Assembly (NCBI GenBank): GCA_030604405.1 | Contig: JAUVVY010000003.1 | Span: 1 to 64,000 of the forward strand | Length of the DNA: 64,000 nt | Origin: a bacterium | GTDB taxonomy: Bacteria; Armatimonadota; Zipacnadia; Zipacnadales; UBA11051 | Reading direction: 5' to 3' | Part shown: positions 34,411-44,008 of the stretch, one piece after another | Layout: every line of letters begins with the position of its first letter | How positions within the stretch are numbered: the stretch's first letter is position 1 | Position numbers and translations under genes: made by a program | Notes under the pieces: generated by a model | The model's database searches: none | What the model was told of the DNA's origin: nothing | What the model saw: the letters and a program-made list of their open reading frames with translations, nothing else

Positions 34411-35460
34411 TTGACCTCCCGAGAACGTGTCATCGCCGCATTCGAACATCGCAGGCCCGACCGCGTGCCGGTGGACTACTGGGCCCATAAGCCGGTCACC
34501 GAGCGCGTCCAGCAGGCCGTGGGTGCCGAGGATTACGAGGGGATGCTCACTGCTCTGGGCGTGGACCTGCGCGACGTGCGCAATAGCGCCACATATATCG
34601 GGCCCGAGCACCATTTTCTGCCCGATGGCAGGGAGTGTGACACATGGGGCGTGCCGCTCAACCCGGGGGGCACCTACGCCGCAAGTGTTACCCAGACACC
34701 TCTGGCCTCTGCCACGACCGTGGCCGCGATCGAGACCCATCAGCCTTTTCCCGAGCCCGACTGGTGGGACTATGGCAGCGTGTACGACGCCTGCCTCGCC
34801 GGCGGCGACAACGCCGTGATGGGTGGTGCATGGTCGCCGTTTTTCTGCATGGCCATGTACCTGATGGGGATGCAGGAATTGCTCACGGCCATGGCGCTGT
34901 ACCCGGCAGTGGCCGAGGCGGTGCTGACGCGCGTGACCGACTTCTACCTGGAAAGCTGCCGCCGCCACTTCGAGGCCGCTCGCGGGGAGATGCAGATATT
35001 CTTCATGGGTGACGACTACGGCGGCCAGACCGGCCCGCTCATCAGCATCGAGATGTTCCGCAAGTTCATCAAGCCGCATCTGACCAGGCTGTTCGCCCAG
35101 GCGAAAGACTACAACATCAAGGTGATGCTCCATTCCTGCGGCAGCGTCTATGATTTTTTGCCGGACTTGATTGATATCGGCATGGATGCACTTGACCCGG
35201 TGCAAGTGCGCGCGAAGGACATGGAGGCGGAGCGGCTGGCGCGCGAATTCGGCAAAGATATCTGCTTCCACGGCTCGATTGACACCCAGCAGACACTGCC
35301 CTTCGGGACGGTTGAGGATGTCAAAGCCGAGGTTGCATCTCGCCTTGAGTCGTTCCGGGAGGGCGGCTTCATCTGCGCGCCCAGCCAGGAGTTCATGGAG
35401 GACATCTCCACCGAAAATATCCTCGCCCTGTATCAAACAGCCGGCGCCTATGTGCCGTGA
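34411..35460 (+). CDS. Uroporphyrinogen decarboxylase-family protein, MtaA/CmuA-like methyltransferase
   Basis: About 349 residues of the URO-D fold: TSRERVIAAFEHRRPDRVPVDYW at the start, then FMGDDYGGQTGPLISIEMFRKFIKPHL. Unlike true HemE it has VMLHSCGSV (His-x-Cys) and a later Cys in GGFICAPSQEF, the zinc-ligand pattern of cobalamin-methyl transferases such as MtaA. Such proteins abound near Gfo/Idh genes in Planctomycetota and Armatimonadota and may demethylate or process modified sugars (inference). The TTG at 34411 has GTGAGGAG eight bases upstream; an in-frame GTG at 34396 lacks an SD. Confidence 0.82.
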   Translation: MTSRERVIAAFEHRRPDRVPVDYWAHKPVTERVQQAVGAEDYEGMLTALGVDLRDVRNSATYIGPEHHFLPDGRECDTWGVPLNPGGTYAASVTQTPLASATTVAAIETHQPFPEPDWWDYGSVYDACLAGGDNAVMGGAWSPFFCMAMYLMGMQELLTAMALYPAVAEAVLTRVTDFYLESCRRHFEAARGEMQIFFMGDDYGGQTGPLISIEMFRKFIKPHLTRLFAQAKDYNIKVMLHSCGSVYDFLPDLIDIGMDALDPVQVRAKDMEAERLAREFGKDICFHGSIDTQQTLPFGTVEDVKAEVASRLESFREGGFICAPSQEFMEDISTENILALYQTAGAYVP

Positions 35461-35523
35461 CAGACCGCTGCAGGATTGCAGACAGCGGCGGGGAAGAAAC
35501 CTGCAAAGGGCGAAGGGACGACA

Positions 35524-36552
35524 ATGATGAAAGCCGGACGGCTCAATGCCGCTGTCGTTGGCGCAGGGATATATGGTCACATTCACGCCTGCGCCTACCA
35601 ACGCGACCCACGTACCGAGCTGGTTTGCGTATGGAGCCGCAGCCAAGAGCGCGCACAGGCGGCAGGCGAAAAATGCGGAGTGACATACACCACCGAGCTG
35701 CAGCGAATTGCCGAGGATGACCAGATAGACATCGTCAGCATCGCGACGCCTGATTTCGCCCATACTGAGGCTGCACTGACGATGCTGGCAGCCGGAAAGC
35801 ACGTCCTCGTCGAAAAGCCTCTGGCGATGTCGAGTGCCGAGTGCAGAGACATCCTGGCCGCTCGCGACAAGGCCGGCGTAAAGCTCATGGTCAACTTCCA
35901 CAACCGCTGGTATCCGCCCATCGCCCAAGCTAAAGAAGTGATTGACCAGGGCCAAATCGGCCAGCCGGTCGTGTGCTACGCGCGCCTCAGTGACCAGATA
36001 ATCGTGCCAACCGAGTGGCTTAGCTGGGCGGGCAGCAGCGGGCCGGAGTGGTTCCTGCTCCCGCACCTGGTGGATATTGTGCGGTGGCTCTTGGCGCAAG
36101 AGGTTAGTAGCGTTTTCGCCAGCGGCCACAAGGGCATCCTGCAGGCCAGAGGCATTGACTGCTACGATGCGGTCCAGGCACAGCTTCTGATGGGCGACAC
36201 AATCGTCACCCTCGAGTCGTCCTGGATTCTTCCTCGTGCATGGCGCAGTGTAATTGATTTCAAGATTGACATCCTCGGCGAGACAGGTAAAATCGCCATC
36301 GAGGCTGATAAGGAAGGGCTGGAAATTGTCACAGCCGACCACTATGAGACTCCCTTCATTCTCGATCCGATGACCACCGAACTGCTGCCCTTCCAACACT
36401 TCATTGATTGTGTCCTGAACGATGAAGAGCCATCTTGCAGTGGAGAAGACGGCCTGGCGGTGACACAGGTCATCGAGCAGATTGTTGCATCACTCGAGGA
36501 CGGCATGGCGCACAGCCTCTCACGCAGCGACAGGGCTCACGCAGGCGATTGA
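35524..36552 (+). CDS. Gfo/Idh/MocA-family oxidoreductase
   Basis: About 342 residues. A Rossmann NAD(P) site begins at AAVVGAGIYGHIHACAY. Next come VSIATPDFAHTEAALTMLAAGKHVLVEKPLA, where EKP carries the catalytic Lys of the family, and a C-terminal alpha/beta domain with the substrate pocket (GSSGPEWFLLPHLVDIVRWLL, with the conserved HLVD). It probably oxidises or epimerises a sugar or cyclitol. The ATG at 35524 has GAAGGGA upstream. It lies 63 bases behind the UroD-like gene and is likely co-transcribed with it. Confidence 0.92.
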   Translation: MMKAGRLNAAVVGAGIYGHIHACAYQRDPRTELVCVWSRSQERAQAAGEKCGVTYTTELQRIAEDDQIDIVSIATPDFAHTEAALTMLAAGKHVLVEKPLAMSSAECRDILAARDKAGVKLMVNFHNRWYPPIAQAKEVIDQGQIGQPVVCYARLSDQIIVPTEWLSWAGSSGPEWFLLPHLVDIVRWLLAQEVSSVFASGHKGILQARGIDCYDAVQAQLLMGDTIVTLESSWILPRAWRSVIDFKIDILGETGKIAIEADKEGLEIVTADHYETPFILDPMTTELLPFQHFIDCVLNDEEPSCSGEDGLAVTQVIEQIVASLEDGMAHSLSRSDRAHAGD

Positions 36553-36632
36553 CTATGGGTAGCTGCTCACCTGGCAAAGACACCGGCACGTACGGAGAAT
36601 ACGGGAGCGACAGAAGCCGTCACGCAATCGAG

Positions 36633-39593
36633 ATGAGTGAGATGAGTAACATGAGTACAATGTTCATGGCCTTTACGTTTGTATTGGCTGCCTGCACCAT
36701 GGCCTGGGGCCAGCCGGGCGAGTACTGCGAGTCGTTCGAGGACGGGGTGCCGGCTCACTTCGTCGCGACCCGAGTGGAGAGTTTGAGCCTCAGTCCGTGG
36801 CACTACAAGCATGGCAATGGTTCGTTGCGCTGGGATTGGGCCAAGGGCGAGGAGCTGGTCATCCACCACGGCATCGGCGATGTGGCTCGCGTCGGCGGCT
36901 TCCTCAACCGGGCCAGCTTCTCCGTGTGGCTGTACGTGGAAAAGCCGGTGTCAGATGCGCTGGTGTTTGAATTCCGCGAGAGAGACAAAGTCACCGGCTC
37001 CTTCCGGTTTCCGCTGGAGTTCAGCGGCTGGCGGCAGGGGCGTCCGTTCTACGACGGTTTCCCACAGGGCCGGCCTACGGCGGAGGTGGACAACATCCGC
37101 ATCGCTGCGCCGACCGCGACCGAGAAGGGGACTGTATCTCTCGATTTCATCAAGTATAACACCCTTACCTATTTCAATCGCGGCCCGATCATCCCTGACA
37201 GGGCGGCCCAGCGGCGGCGCCCAGTGCCGGACGAGCAGCGCTTCCCCAGGCCCCAGCGCGTGACCGAGGCCGAACTGGCGGGCATCCGCAAGTTGGGGGG
37301 CGGCCCCGCTGCTGAAGGGCCGGGCATTGCCGAAGCACGGCTAAACGACCTTTGTGATAAGGTCCAAGCGCTTGGCATTGTGCGCGATGAGCACGGCGTG
37401 CGCGGCCCCGGCCTTGACGGCGTGCAATATTACGTGGCCTCACCTGGCCAATATGGAGGCAAGGATGTTCGCTACTGGCAGGACGAGCACGGTCCCGACG
37501 GGCCGGACTTGCAGGGCCCCGGGGACATGGTCAACCTTGCCAACGAGATCGCCGGCGCATATCGGGCCAGCAACGACGAGCAGCAACGTCGCCGCCTGGC
37601 GGAAGCTTTCCTGGTCATTGCAGACCATCTCCAGGACCAAGGCGAGTCGCTCGACATCAAGGCCGTCTTACCGATGGGCGACGTGCTGGCACAGGAGGGG
37701 CGACTGGAGCACCACCTTGACGCCGTTCTCCGCCGCTGGGGCGGCGATGCGTTTTTCGTCGAGGGTGATGCTTATGTTCGCTCCAACATGGATTTTTATT
37801 CCTACTTCGTTGCCCGTCTGCTTCGCCTGTGTTTGGTACAGGTTGATGCGAACGAGCAGGTCCGCTGGCTGAATGCCTGGAAAGCGATGCTCGAGCGATC
37901 GGTGCTGCAGCCAGCAGGCGCCCTGAAAGTTGACGGTTCGGCGTACCATCACCACGGTCACTATCATTCCTATGCCCAGGGCTCCTTCCCAAACTTTCTT
38001 CAAGTGTTCCAAGAGGTAAGCGATACGCCCTGGCGTCTGAGCGCTGAAGCGCATGAGAGGCTGCGCCGCGCAATGCTCGCCCAGCGGATATACTGCAATC
38101 AGCTTGCTAAGCCGCTCTCGCTCAGCGGACGTAGTCCATTCGTACCTGGTTACGGCGGCATCCTTCCGTACGGAGTGGAAGCGCTGGACGCTCTGGCGCG
38201 CTTTGGGACGCCAGATGGAAAGCAGGAAGTTGACCCCGAGGTGGCGGCGGCATATCTGCGCCTGGTGCCCGAAGCAGCCAACAACGAACCATATCGCAGC
38301 CTGGGTATTAAGCCGGAGCCGGACCCCAATGGCACTTTCGTGATGCCATACGCCGGCCTGCTGTGCCATCGCCGCGACAACTGGCTGGCCGCGGTCAAGG
38401 GCCAGAGCAAGTATGTCTGGGGAAGCGAGAGACAGGCCCGGCGCAACTGCTACGGGCTTTTCCAGGGCCTGGGGAACCTGGAAATCCTGGCCGGGGGAAC
38501 CCCTGTCAGCGCAGAAGCAAGTGGTCGCCAGGGGCGCGGCTGGGACTGGCGACGCTTCGAGGGCACCACCGTCCCGCAACTCCCGCTGGAAGAGATAGAG
38601 AAGGGCTGGACTTCTGCCGGCACCGAACGTTCGCCCGAAACTTTCGTGGGCGGACTCTCACATCAAGGTCGCCAGGGCATTTTCGCCATGATTCTGAACC
38701 AGCCCATCATGCCTGACACGACCCTCACGGGAAGAAAGAGCTGGTTCTTCAACGACGACCAGATCCTTTGCCTGGGTTCCGACATCTCCTGCGACGAGGC
38801 GCAGTATCCTACCCAGACAACTTTCTGCCAGAAAGCCCTCCGGGCAAACGAGCAGGGCGCGTTCTCACCCACCCTCCTTGATGGGGCGGACTTCACCTCC
38901 TTCCCGGAGGAGCGAACGCTTGACGAGGCCAAGCCGCACTGGTTCCTCGATGTTCAGCAGACTGGTTATTACTTGCCTGCTGGGCAGAAGGTAACTGTGG
39001 CGCGCCAGCATCAAACGAGCCGGGACGTTAACGACTGGGAGGACACAGAAGGGGATTTCCTGACCGCGTGGACTGATCACGGCAAGGCCCCCGACGCCGC
39101 AAGCTATGAATATGTGTTGGTAGTTCGGGCGACCCCTGAGGCGATGCAGAAGCTTGCCGCCGAACCGTCTTACCGGGTCATTCAGCGCGACCAGGACGCC
39201 CACATCGTCTGGCACACCGCGGCCCGCCGATGGGGCTGCGCGTTGTTCGTCCCGCAGGAGGTCACCCCGCACACAGTCGCGACTGAGACGCTGCCGATCA
39301 AAGCGGTTGACCGGCCGTGCCTCATCATGGCCGAAGCGGTGCGCGACGGGAAGTTGGACGTGAGCGTGGCTGACCCCGATCTGAACCTGGAAAACGGAGT
39401 GAACCAGCCGCGGCCGCTGCGTGTCACCCTGCGCGGGCCCTGGCGTCTGCTGGAGGCGACGGGAACCGTCTGCGCCTGGCAGTTGCCGGACACGGACGAG
39501 CACGTCCGCATCGTGTCAGCAGATGCGGCGGAGACAGTCCTGGAAATCATCTGCCAGCACGGGGCAAGCTACGACATAAGGCTTGCCCGCTGA
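36633..39593 (+). CDS. Polysaccharide lyase family 8, chondroitin ABC lyase-like, exported
   Basis: About 986 residues. A signal sequence (MSTMFMAFTFVLAACTMAWGQ, with a possible lipobox LAAC) leads to a jelly-roll Lyase_N domain (SFEDGVPAHFVATRVESLSL ... FSGWRQGRPFYDGFP). An alpha/alpha toroid follows with DGSAYHHHGHYHSYAQGSFP near residue 434. It aligns with the chondroitinase ABC catalytic segment, giving the catalytic His and Tyr. Later GRSPF supplies the catalytic Arg, and GWDWRRFEGTTVPQLPL starts the beta-sandwich domains. It should cleave glycosaminoglycan-like, uronate-containing chains by beta-elimination outside the cytoplasm. The start is uncertain: ATGs at 36555, 36633, 36642 and 36651 are all possible, none with a good SD. 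Confidence 0.85.
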   Translation: MSEMSNMSTMFMAFTFVLAACTMAWGQPGEYCESFEDGVPAHFVATRVESLSLSPWHYKHGNGSLRWDWAKGEELVIHHGIGDVARVGGFLNRASFSVWLYVEKPVSDALVFEFRERDKVTGSFRFPLEFSGWRQGRPFYDGFPQGRPTAEVDNIRIAAPTATEKGTVSLDFIKYNTLTYFNRGPIIPDRAAQRRRPVPDEQRFPRPQRVTEAELAGIRKLGGGPAAEGPGIAEARLNDLCDKVQALGIVRDEHGVRGPGLDGVQYYVASPGQYGGKDVRYWQDEHGPDGPDLQGPGDMVNLANEIAGAYRASNDEQQRRRLAEAFLVIADHLQDQGESLDIKAVLPMGDVLAQEGRLEHHLDAVLRRWGGDAFFVEGDAYVRSNMDFYSYFVARLLRLCLVQVDANEQVRWLNAWKAMLERSVLQPAGALKVDGSAYHHHGHYHSYAQGSFPNFLQVFQEVSDTPWRLSAEAHERLRRAMLAQRIYCNQLAKPLSLSGRSPFVPGYGGILPYGVEALDALARFGTPDGKQEVDPEVAAAYLRLVPEAANNEPYRSLGIKPEPDPNGTFVMPYAGLLCHRRDNWLAAVKGQSKYVWGSERQARRNCYGLFQGLGNLEILAGGTPVSAEASGRQGRGWDWRRFEGTTVPQLPLEEIEKGWTSAGTERSPETFVGGLSHQGRQGIFAMILNQPIMPDTTLTGRKSWFFNDDQILCLGSDISCDEAQYPTQTTFCQKALRANEQGAFSPTLLDGADFTSFPEERTLDEAKPHWFLDVQQTGYYLPAGQKVTVARQHQTSRDVNDWEDTEGDFLTAWTDHGKAPDAASYEYVLVVRATPEAMQKLAAEPSYRVIQRDQDAHIVWHTAARRWGCALFVPQEVTPHTVATETLPIKAVDRPCLIMAEAVRDGKLDVSVADPDLNLENGVNQPRPLRVTLRGPWRLLEATGTVCAWQLPDTDEHVRIVSADAAETVLEIICQHGASYDIRLAR

Positions 39594-39650
39594 TGACAAG
39601 AGGTACAGTAGCCCAATCCAACAGGGCGGGAAAGGCGAGTAGTTACGATT

Positions 39651-40625
39651 ATGCAATATCGCAAATTGGGAGATTCCAATCTCGAAGTCTCAGCGGTCGG
39701 CTTCGGCTGCTGGCAGATAGGTGGGTACTACTGGGGCCGCGTGGACGAGGCGGAGTGGATTGCCGCGGTGCAGCGCGCGCTCGATTCGGGGATAACTCTG
39801 TTTGACACGGCGGATTGGTACGGCTTCGGGCGCTCGGAGGAGCTTCTGGCGAAGGCTTTGGGGCCGCGCAGAGATGAGGCCGTAATCGCCACCAAGGTGG
39901 GACTGACCATGCGCGGTGGCAAGCACGACTTTGCGTCTGACGAGCTGCTCGAACTGGAGGACCACATCGAAAAGGACCTCAGCCGCGCCCACATCATGCA
40001 GGCAGCCGAAGACAGTCTGCGCCGGCTCCAGACCGACGTAATAGACCTCTACCTTCTGCACTGGCCGGACGTCACAACGCCGCTGGCGGAGACTATGGAG
40101 GCGATGGGCGAGCTGGTGCAGGCCGGCAAGGTCCGGGAGATCGGCTGCTGCAACTTCTCGGTCGCCGAGATGCGCGAGGCACATTCTTACCGTGCCCTAG
40201 CAGTCCACCAGTTGCCCTACAACATGCTCAACCGCGAGCCCGAGCAGGAGCTGCTCGCCGCCTGCCGGGATGCCAACATCGGCACCATGGCCTACTGGAC
40301 GCTGTTCAAGGGCACGCTTGCGGGTAAGTACACGGAGGATTCCGTATTCGAGACCGACGACTGGCGGCATCACGATCCTGCATTCCAGGGCGAGACCTTC
40401 AAGCGTAATCTGCAGATCGTCGAAAAGCTCAAGCAAGTCGCCGGCGATGAAGGGATCACGCCCGCTCAGTTGGCGATTGCCTGGGCCATCCGCCAGGCAG
40501 GCGCCACAACCGCAATAGTCGGCGCGAAGCGGCCCCAACAAGCTGAGCAGAATGCGAAGGCGGCAGAGGTGCAGCTTTCCGATGCGGCGCTGGCGGGAAT
40601 CGAAGACATTCTGTCGGGAGAATAG
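39651..40625 (+). CDS. Aldo/keto reductase
   Basis: 324 residues. The TIM-barrel signature and catalytic tetrad are visible: FDTADWYGFGRSEELL (Asp and Tyr), IATKVGL (Lys) and LYLLHWPD (His). QLAIAWAIRQAGATTAIVGAKRPQQAEQN is the NADPH-binding end. Family members reduce sugar or keto-acid carbonyls with NADPH. It follows the PL8 lyase by 57 bases and precedes the amidohydrolase by two bases, so it belongs to the sugar-catabolic run. The ATG at 39651 is the natural start. Confidence 0.93.
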   Translation: MQYRKLGDSNLEVSAVGFGCWQIGGYYWGRVDEAEWIAAVQRALDSGITLFDTADWYGFGRSEELLAKALGPRRDEAVIATKVGLTMRGGKHDFASDELLELEDHIEKDLSRAHIMQAAEDSLRRLQTDVIDLYLLHWPDVTTPLAETMEAMGELVQAGKVREIGCCNFSVAEMREAHSYRALAVHQLPYNMLNREPEQELLAACRDANIGTMAYWTLFKGTLAGKYTEDSVFETDDWRHHDPAFQGETFKRNLQIVEKLKQVAGDEGITPAQLAIAWAIRQAGATTAIVGAKRPQQAEQNAKAAEVQLSDAALAGIEDILSGE

Positions 40626-40627
40626 CC

Positions 40628-41365
40628 ATGATCATTGACGCGCACGCCCATATCGGCAAGTTCAACTCCTGGCCACTGGCGAAGGCCAAGCCGGCGCAGC
40701 TCGTGCAGATACTCAGGCAGGAGGGCATTGACTACGCGCTGACGAGCTCGGCGCTGGCCATCTGCTATGACTGCCCTGCCGGTAACGCCGAGCTGCTGGC
40801 AGCCGCCGCGGAATATGAGGAGATTGTGCCTCTTCTGTGCGTGAACCCGCGCCGCCGTGACGAGGCCTTGGCCGAACTGGCTACCTGGCAGCAGCGGGGC
40901 TTTGTGGGCCTGAAGCTGCACCCGACCGCGCACGAGTACTCGCTGACTTTGCCCGCTGCTGAGGCCGTGCTGGATTTTGCTGAAGAGGCTGGCATGCCCG
41001 TTCTGACACACTCATCGGAGGATGACGCTCGCTGTGGGCCGGCGGCGATACGTGCTGTGGCCGAGCGGCATCCGGAATTAGTGCTCATCGTCGGGCACGC
41101 GTGTCTGTTTTCTTCCCGCGAGGCTGTCGAGGTGGCAGAGGAGCACCCGAACGTCTATCTGGAGCTATCAGTGAATTATGAGGCGGCAAAGCTGGAGGAC
41201 ACCATCGAGCGGCTTGGCTGCGACCGGCTGCTATTCGGCTCTGACGTTCCGCTGCACAATCCCAGCGTGATGCTACAGCGGATAAGAGTTGTCGGCCTGC
41301 CAAAGCCGGATGAAGACAAGATCCTTTATGAGAATGTGCAACGCTTGTACAGCCTGGCGCTGTGA
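40628..41365 (+). CDS. Amidohydrolase-2 family (TIM-barrel metal hydrolase/decarboxylase-like)
   Basis: 245 residues starting MIIDAHAHIG (His6-x-His8). FVGLKLHP provides the Lys and His after strand 4, MPVLTHSS another metal His, LVLIVGHACLF the next, and LLFGSDVPLHNP the closing Asp. The set is typical of ACMSD/2-pyrone-dicarboxylate lactonase-like amidohydrolases, which act on lactones, amides or carboxylates. With AKR and aminotransferase genes on either side it may open a sugar lactone; this is inference. GGAGAA lies upstream and the gap to the AKR gene is two bases. Confidence 0.9.
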   Translation: MIIDAHAHIGKFNSWPLAKAKPAQLVQILRQEGIDYALTSSALAICYDCPAGNAELLAAAAEYEEIVPLLCVNPRRRDEALAELATWQQRGFVGLKLHPTAHEYSLTLPAAEAVLDFAEEAGMPVLTHSSEDDARCGPAAIRAVAERHPELVLIVGHACLFSSREAVEVAEEHPNVYLELSVNYEAAKLEDTIERLGCDRLLFGSDVPLHNPSVMLQRIRVVGLPKPDEDKILYENVQRLYSLAL

Positions 41366-41410
41366 GAGTATGATTGCGTCAAACCATGCTGTTGTAGGAG
41401 GATGACTACC

Positions 41411-42724
41411 ATGATGTTCGAGCGGTCACAAGAGCTGTTTGAGAGGGCGCAAAACTCTTTAGCCGGCGGCGTCGGAGCGCAGGTGCGCTCATTCTCGCTG
41501 CCCACGCCAATCTACTTCGAGCGCGGTGAGGGCTCGAAAATGTACGATGTAGATGGCAATGAGTACATAGACTACCTGCTGGCCTACGGACCGCTTATTC
41601 TCGGCCACTGCCCCGGGCCGGTCGTAGAGGCGGTAAGGGCACAACTCGATGCCGCCACGCTATTCGGCGCGCCGCATGAGACTGCGGTGCAACTGGCCGA
41701 AAAGCTGGTCGAAATCGTGCCATGCTATGACCTGGTGCGCTTCAACAACAGCGGCTCGGAGGCGGTGCAAGCCATCCAGCGACTGGCACGCGGCTTCAGC
41801 GGTAAGCCGAAGATTGTTAAATTCGAGGGCCACTACCACGGCTGGTATGACAATATCTACATCAGCCATCTGCCCGAAGCGCTTTCGATGATCGGGCTGG
41901 AAAACGCCCCGTGGCCGGTGCTCGGCACCGCCGGCCAGCCGGAGAGCGTGCTCCAGGATATTATCGTTCTCGGCTGGAACGATCTGGAGATAGTCGAGAA
42001 GACGCTCAAAGCCCATGGCCACGAGATCGCCGCCATCATCACCGAGCCGATTATGAGCAACTGCGGCGTTATCCCGCCAAATGACGGCTATCTGGAGGGC
42101 CTGCGAAGGCTTACCCAGGAATACGATGTCCTGCTCATCTTCGATGAGGTGATCACCGGCTTCCGGCCGGCTCTGGGTGGAGCGCAGGAGTACTACGGCG
42201 TGACACCTGACCTTGCCATATTCGCCAAGGCCCTGGGTGGCGGCTTTCCCATAATAAGTTGGGGCGGGCGACGCGACATCATGGACTTCATCGCCCAGCG
42301 CAAAGTCGTCCACGCCGGCACCTTCAACGCCAACCCGCTGTGCGCAGCAGCGGCTCTGGCGACAGTGACCGAATTGGCTAAGGACAACGGAGCTGTCTAT
42401 GAGCGTATGACATCACTGACGACAACGCTGATGGCGGGCATCGCGCAAAGCGCAGCCAGCCACGGCATCCCCGTCCGCCTGCAGGGCATCGGTCCCTTCT
42501 TTGGCCTCTCATTCCGCGACCCGGAGGTGGCGATTACCAACTTCCGGGAGGCGCACGGGGAGAGTCCAGACTACCCGCAGTTCCGCCTGGCGCTGCTTGA
42601 GCGCGGCGTACACATCTTCCCGACGGAGAAGGGCCTGTGGTATCTGTCGGCCGCGCACACCGAGCAGGACATTGCACAAACTCTGGAAAGCGTAGATGAC
42701 GCGCTCAAGATACTCAGGCGATAA
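41411..42724 (+). CDS. Class III PLP-dependent aminotransferase (glutamate-1-semialdehyde mutase-like)
   Basis: About 437 residues. Family landmarks: SLAGGVGAQVRSF at the start, VRFNNSGSEAVQAIQRLAR (phosphate-binding), FEGHYHGWYDN, IFDEVITGFRPALGG (Asp for the pyridine nitrogen) and FAKALGGGFPI with the Schiff-base Lys. It resembles HemL, but homologues in sugar clusters act on amino or keto sugars; the genome context favours this over tetrapyrrole synthesis. The ATG at 41411 is nine bases after GGAGG; a 41402 ATG overlaps that SD. It lies 45 bases after the amidohydrolase gene. Confidence 0.88.
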   Translation: MMFERSQELFERAQNSLAGGVGAQVRSFSLPTPIYFERGEGSKMYDVDGNEYIDYLLAYGPLILGHCPGPVVEAVRAQLDAATLFGAPHETAVQLAEKLVEIVPCYDLVRFNNSGSEAVQAIQRLARGFSGKPKIVKFEGHYHGWYDNIYISHLPEALSMIGLENAPWPVLGTAGQPESVLQDIIVLGWNDLEIVEKTLKAHGHEIAAIITEPIMSNCGVIPPNDGYLEGLRRLTQEYDVLLIFDEVITGFRPALGGAQEYYGVTPDLAIFAKALGGGFPIISWGGRRDIMDFIAQRKVVHAGTFNANPLCAAAALATVTELAKDNGAVYERMTSLTTTLMAGIAQSAASHGIPVRLQGIGPFFGLSFRDPEVAITNFREAHGESPDYPQFRLALLERGVHIFPTEKGLWYLSAAHTEQDIAQTLESVDDALKILRR

Positions 42725-42730
42725 TGCCCG

Positions 42731-43936
42731 ATGAGAAACATCAAGATGAAGGTTAACCGGTTAGGCTTGGTGGGTGCGGGGGCGCGTGGCTGGGGCCTCG
42801 CGGCGCTGGCAACACACGATCCCGACCGCGCCAGGATTACGGCAGTCGCTGACATCGTAGAAACACGCCGCACGGCCTTCGCAGATCACTTCTCCATTCC
42901 GCAAAGCCGCTGCTTCGAGACCCATCAGGAGCTTCTGAGCGAGTGCTGTGACCTCGATGGCATATTTGTGGTGACGCTGCCGTCGAGCCTCGCCGACATC
43001 GCGTGCGACTGCCTGGAGGCCGGCGTGCCCGTTTACATAGAGAAGCCGATGGCACTCAACATCGCGGACGCCGGTCGCATCGTGCAGGCCGCCGAACGGA
43101 CCGGCGTGCGGCTTCAGGTCGGCCTAAACTGCCGCTACAGCCCATTTTTCGTCAGGCTCAAAGAGATCGCGGCCTCGGGACAGCTTGGCAGGATACTCTC
43201 TATCGAGTGGAAGGAGGCGCTCGCGCCCAGTCACTGGGCCGAGTACTGCCGGCACCCGTCATACAATCGGCGCGCCGCCCTGGGCAGTTGGCTCCAGGAA
43301 AAATGCAGCCACGATATGGACCTGCTCAACTGGATAGCCGAGGCCCGGTGCGTGCGGGTGGCCGCCTTCGGCAGTCGCTCGCACTTCAACCCGCGACCGG
43401 ATGTGCCGGAGCATTGCTCTGAGCAGTGCCCCATTGAGGCCGAGTGCCTCTTCTCGGCGCGCAAGCTCTACGCCGACCGTGCGCCTGATGAAACAGGCCG
43501 CACGCGGCAGATGCCAGACCTGTGCGTGTATCACTCCGGCTCCGACCTGGTTGACCATCAAACCGCGATGCTGGAGTATGCCAACGGGATCACGGCGGGC
43601 TTCAGCCTGCTGCCGCTAACGCACTTGCAGAGCAGATATGTGCACATCTGCGGCTCGGAGGCGACTCTGCGCGGCTGTTCGGTCCTCAACCAACTGCGCG
43701 TGTTCCCGTACCTGAGCGGGGAGGAAATCGTCTGTGACCCGGGCCCGGCGACCGGCGGACATGGCGGGGCGGACCCAAACATCGTTGAGGCCTTCCTCGA
43801 CTGGCTGGACGATCCGGCCTGTCGGCCGAAGACAACGGGCGCAGAGGGCCTGGAGGCGATGGTAGTAGCCTGCGGTGTTGACCTGGCCATGCACGAGCAC
43901 CGCGTTGTGGAACTCGACGAGTTGCGCGCGCCGTAG
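42731..43936 (+). CDS. Gfo/Idh/MocA-family oxidoreductase with cysteine cluster
   Basis: 401 residues. Rossmann motif LGLVGAGARGWGLAAL, then VPVYIEKPMALN (catalytic Lys) and VGLNCRYSPFFVRLKEI. Unlike the oxidoreductase at 35524 it has a Cys group, HCSEQCPIEAEC, plus a later LCVY, which could bind zinc or an Fe-S cluster. A conserved SWLQEKCSHDMDLLNWI segment lies in the substrate-binding part. It begins six bases after the aminotransferase stop; no clear SD precedes the ATG at 42731 or the in-frame ATG at 42746. The sugar substrate is unknown. Confidence 0.9.
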   Translation: MRNIKMKVNRLGLVGAGARGWGLAALATHDPDRARITAVADIVETRRTAFADHFSIPQSRCFETHQELLSECCDLDGIFVVTLPSSLADIACDCLEAGVPVYIEKPMALNIADAGRIVQAAERTGVRLQVGLNCRYSPFFVRLKEIAASGQLGRILSIEWKEALAPSHWAEYCRHPSYNRRAALGSWLQEKCSHDMDLLNWIAEARCVRVAAFGSRSHFNPRPDVPEHCSEQCPIEAECLFSARKLYADRAPDETGRTRQMPDLCVYHSGSDLVDHQTAMLEYANGITAGFSLLPLTHLQSRYVHICGSEATLRGCSVLNQLRVFPYLSGEEIVCDPGPATGGHGGADPNIVEAFLDWLDDPACRPKTTGAEGLEAMVVACGVDLAMHEHRVVELDELRAP

Positions 43937-44008
43937 TCGGACTACCTGTGTGAATCTGTCGCATCATCTGCCCGGCCAATACGTAGCAACCACTGAGGAG
44001 CCAATATC

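Noticed and set aside
34363-36399. 678-codon minus-strand frame
   Set aside because: It is antisense to the UroD-like and Gfo/Idh genes, which have clear family motifs and SD sequences; the long frame results from high-GC codon bias.
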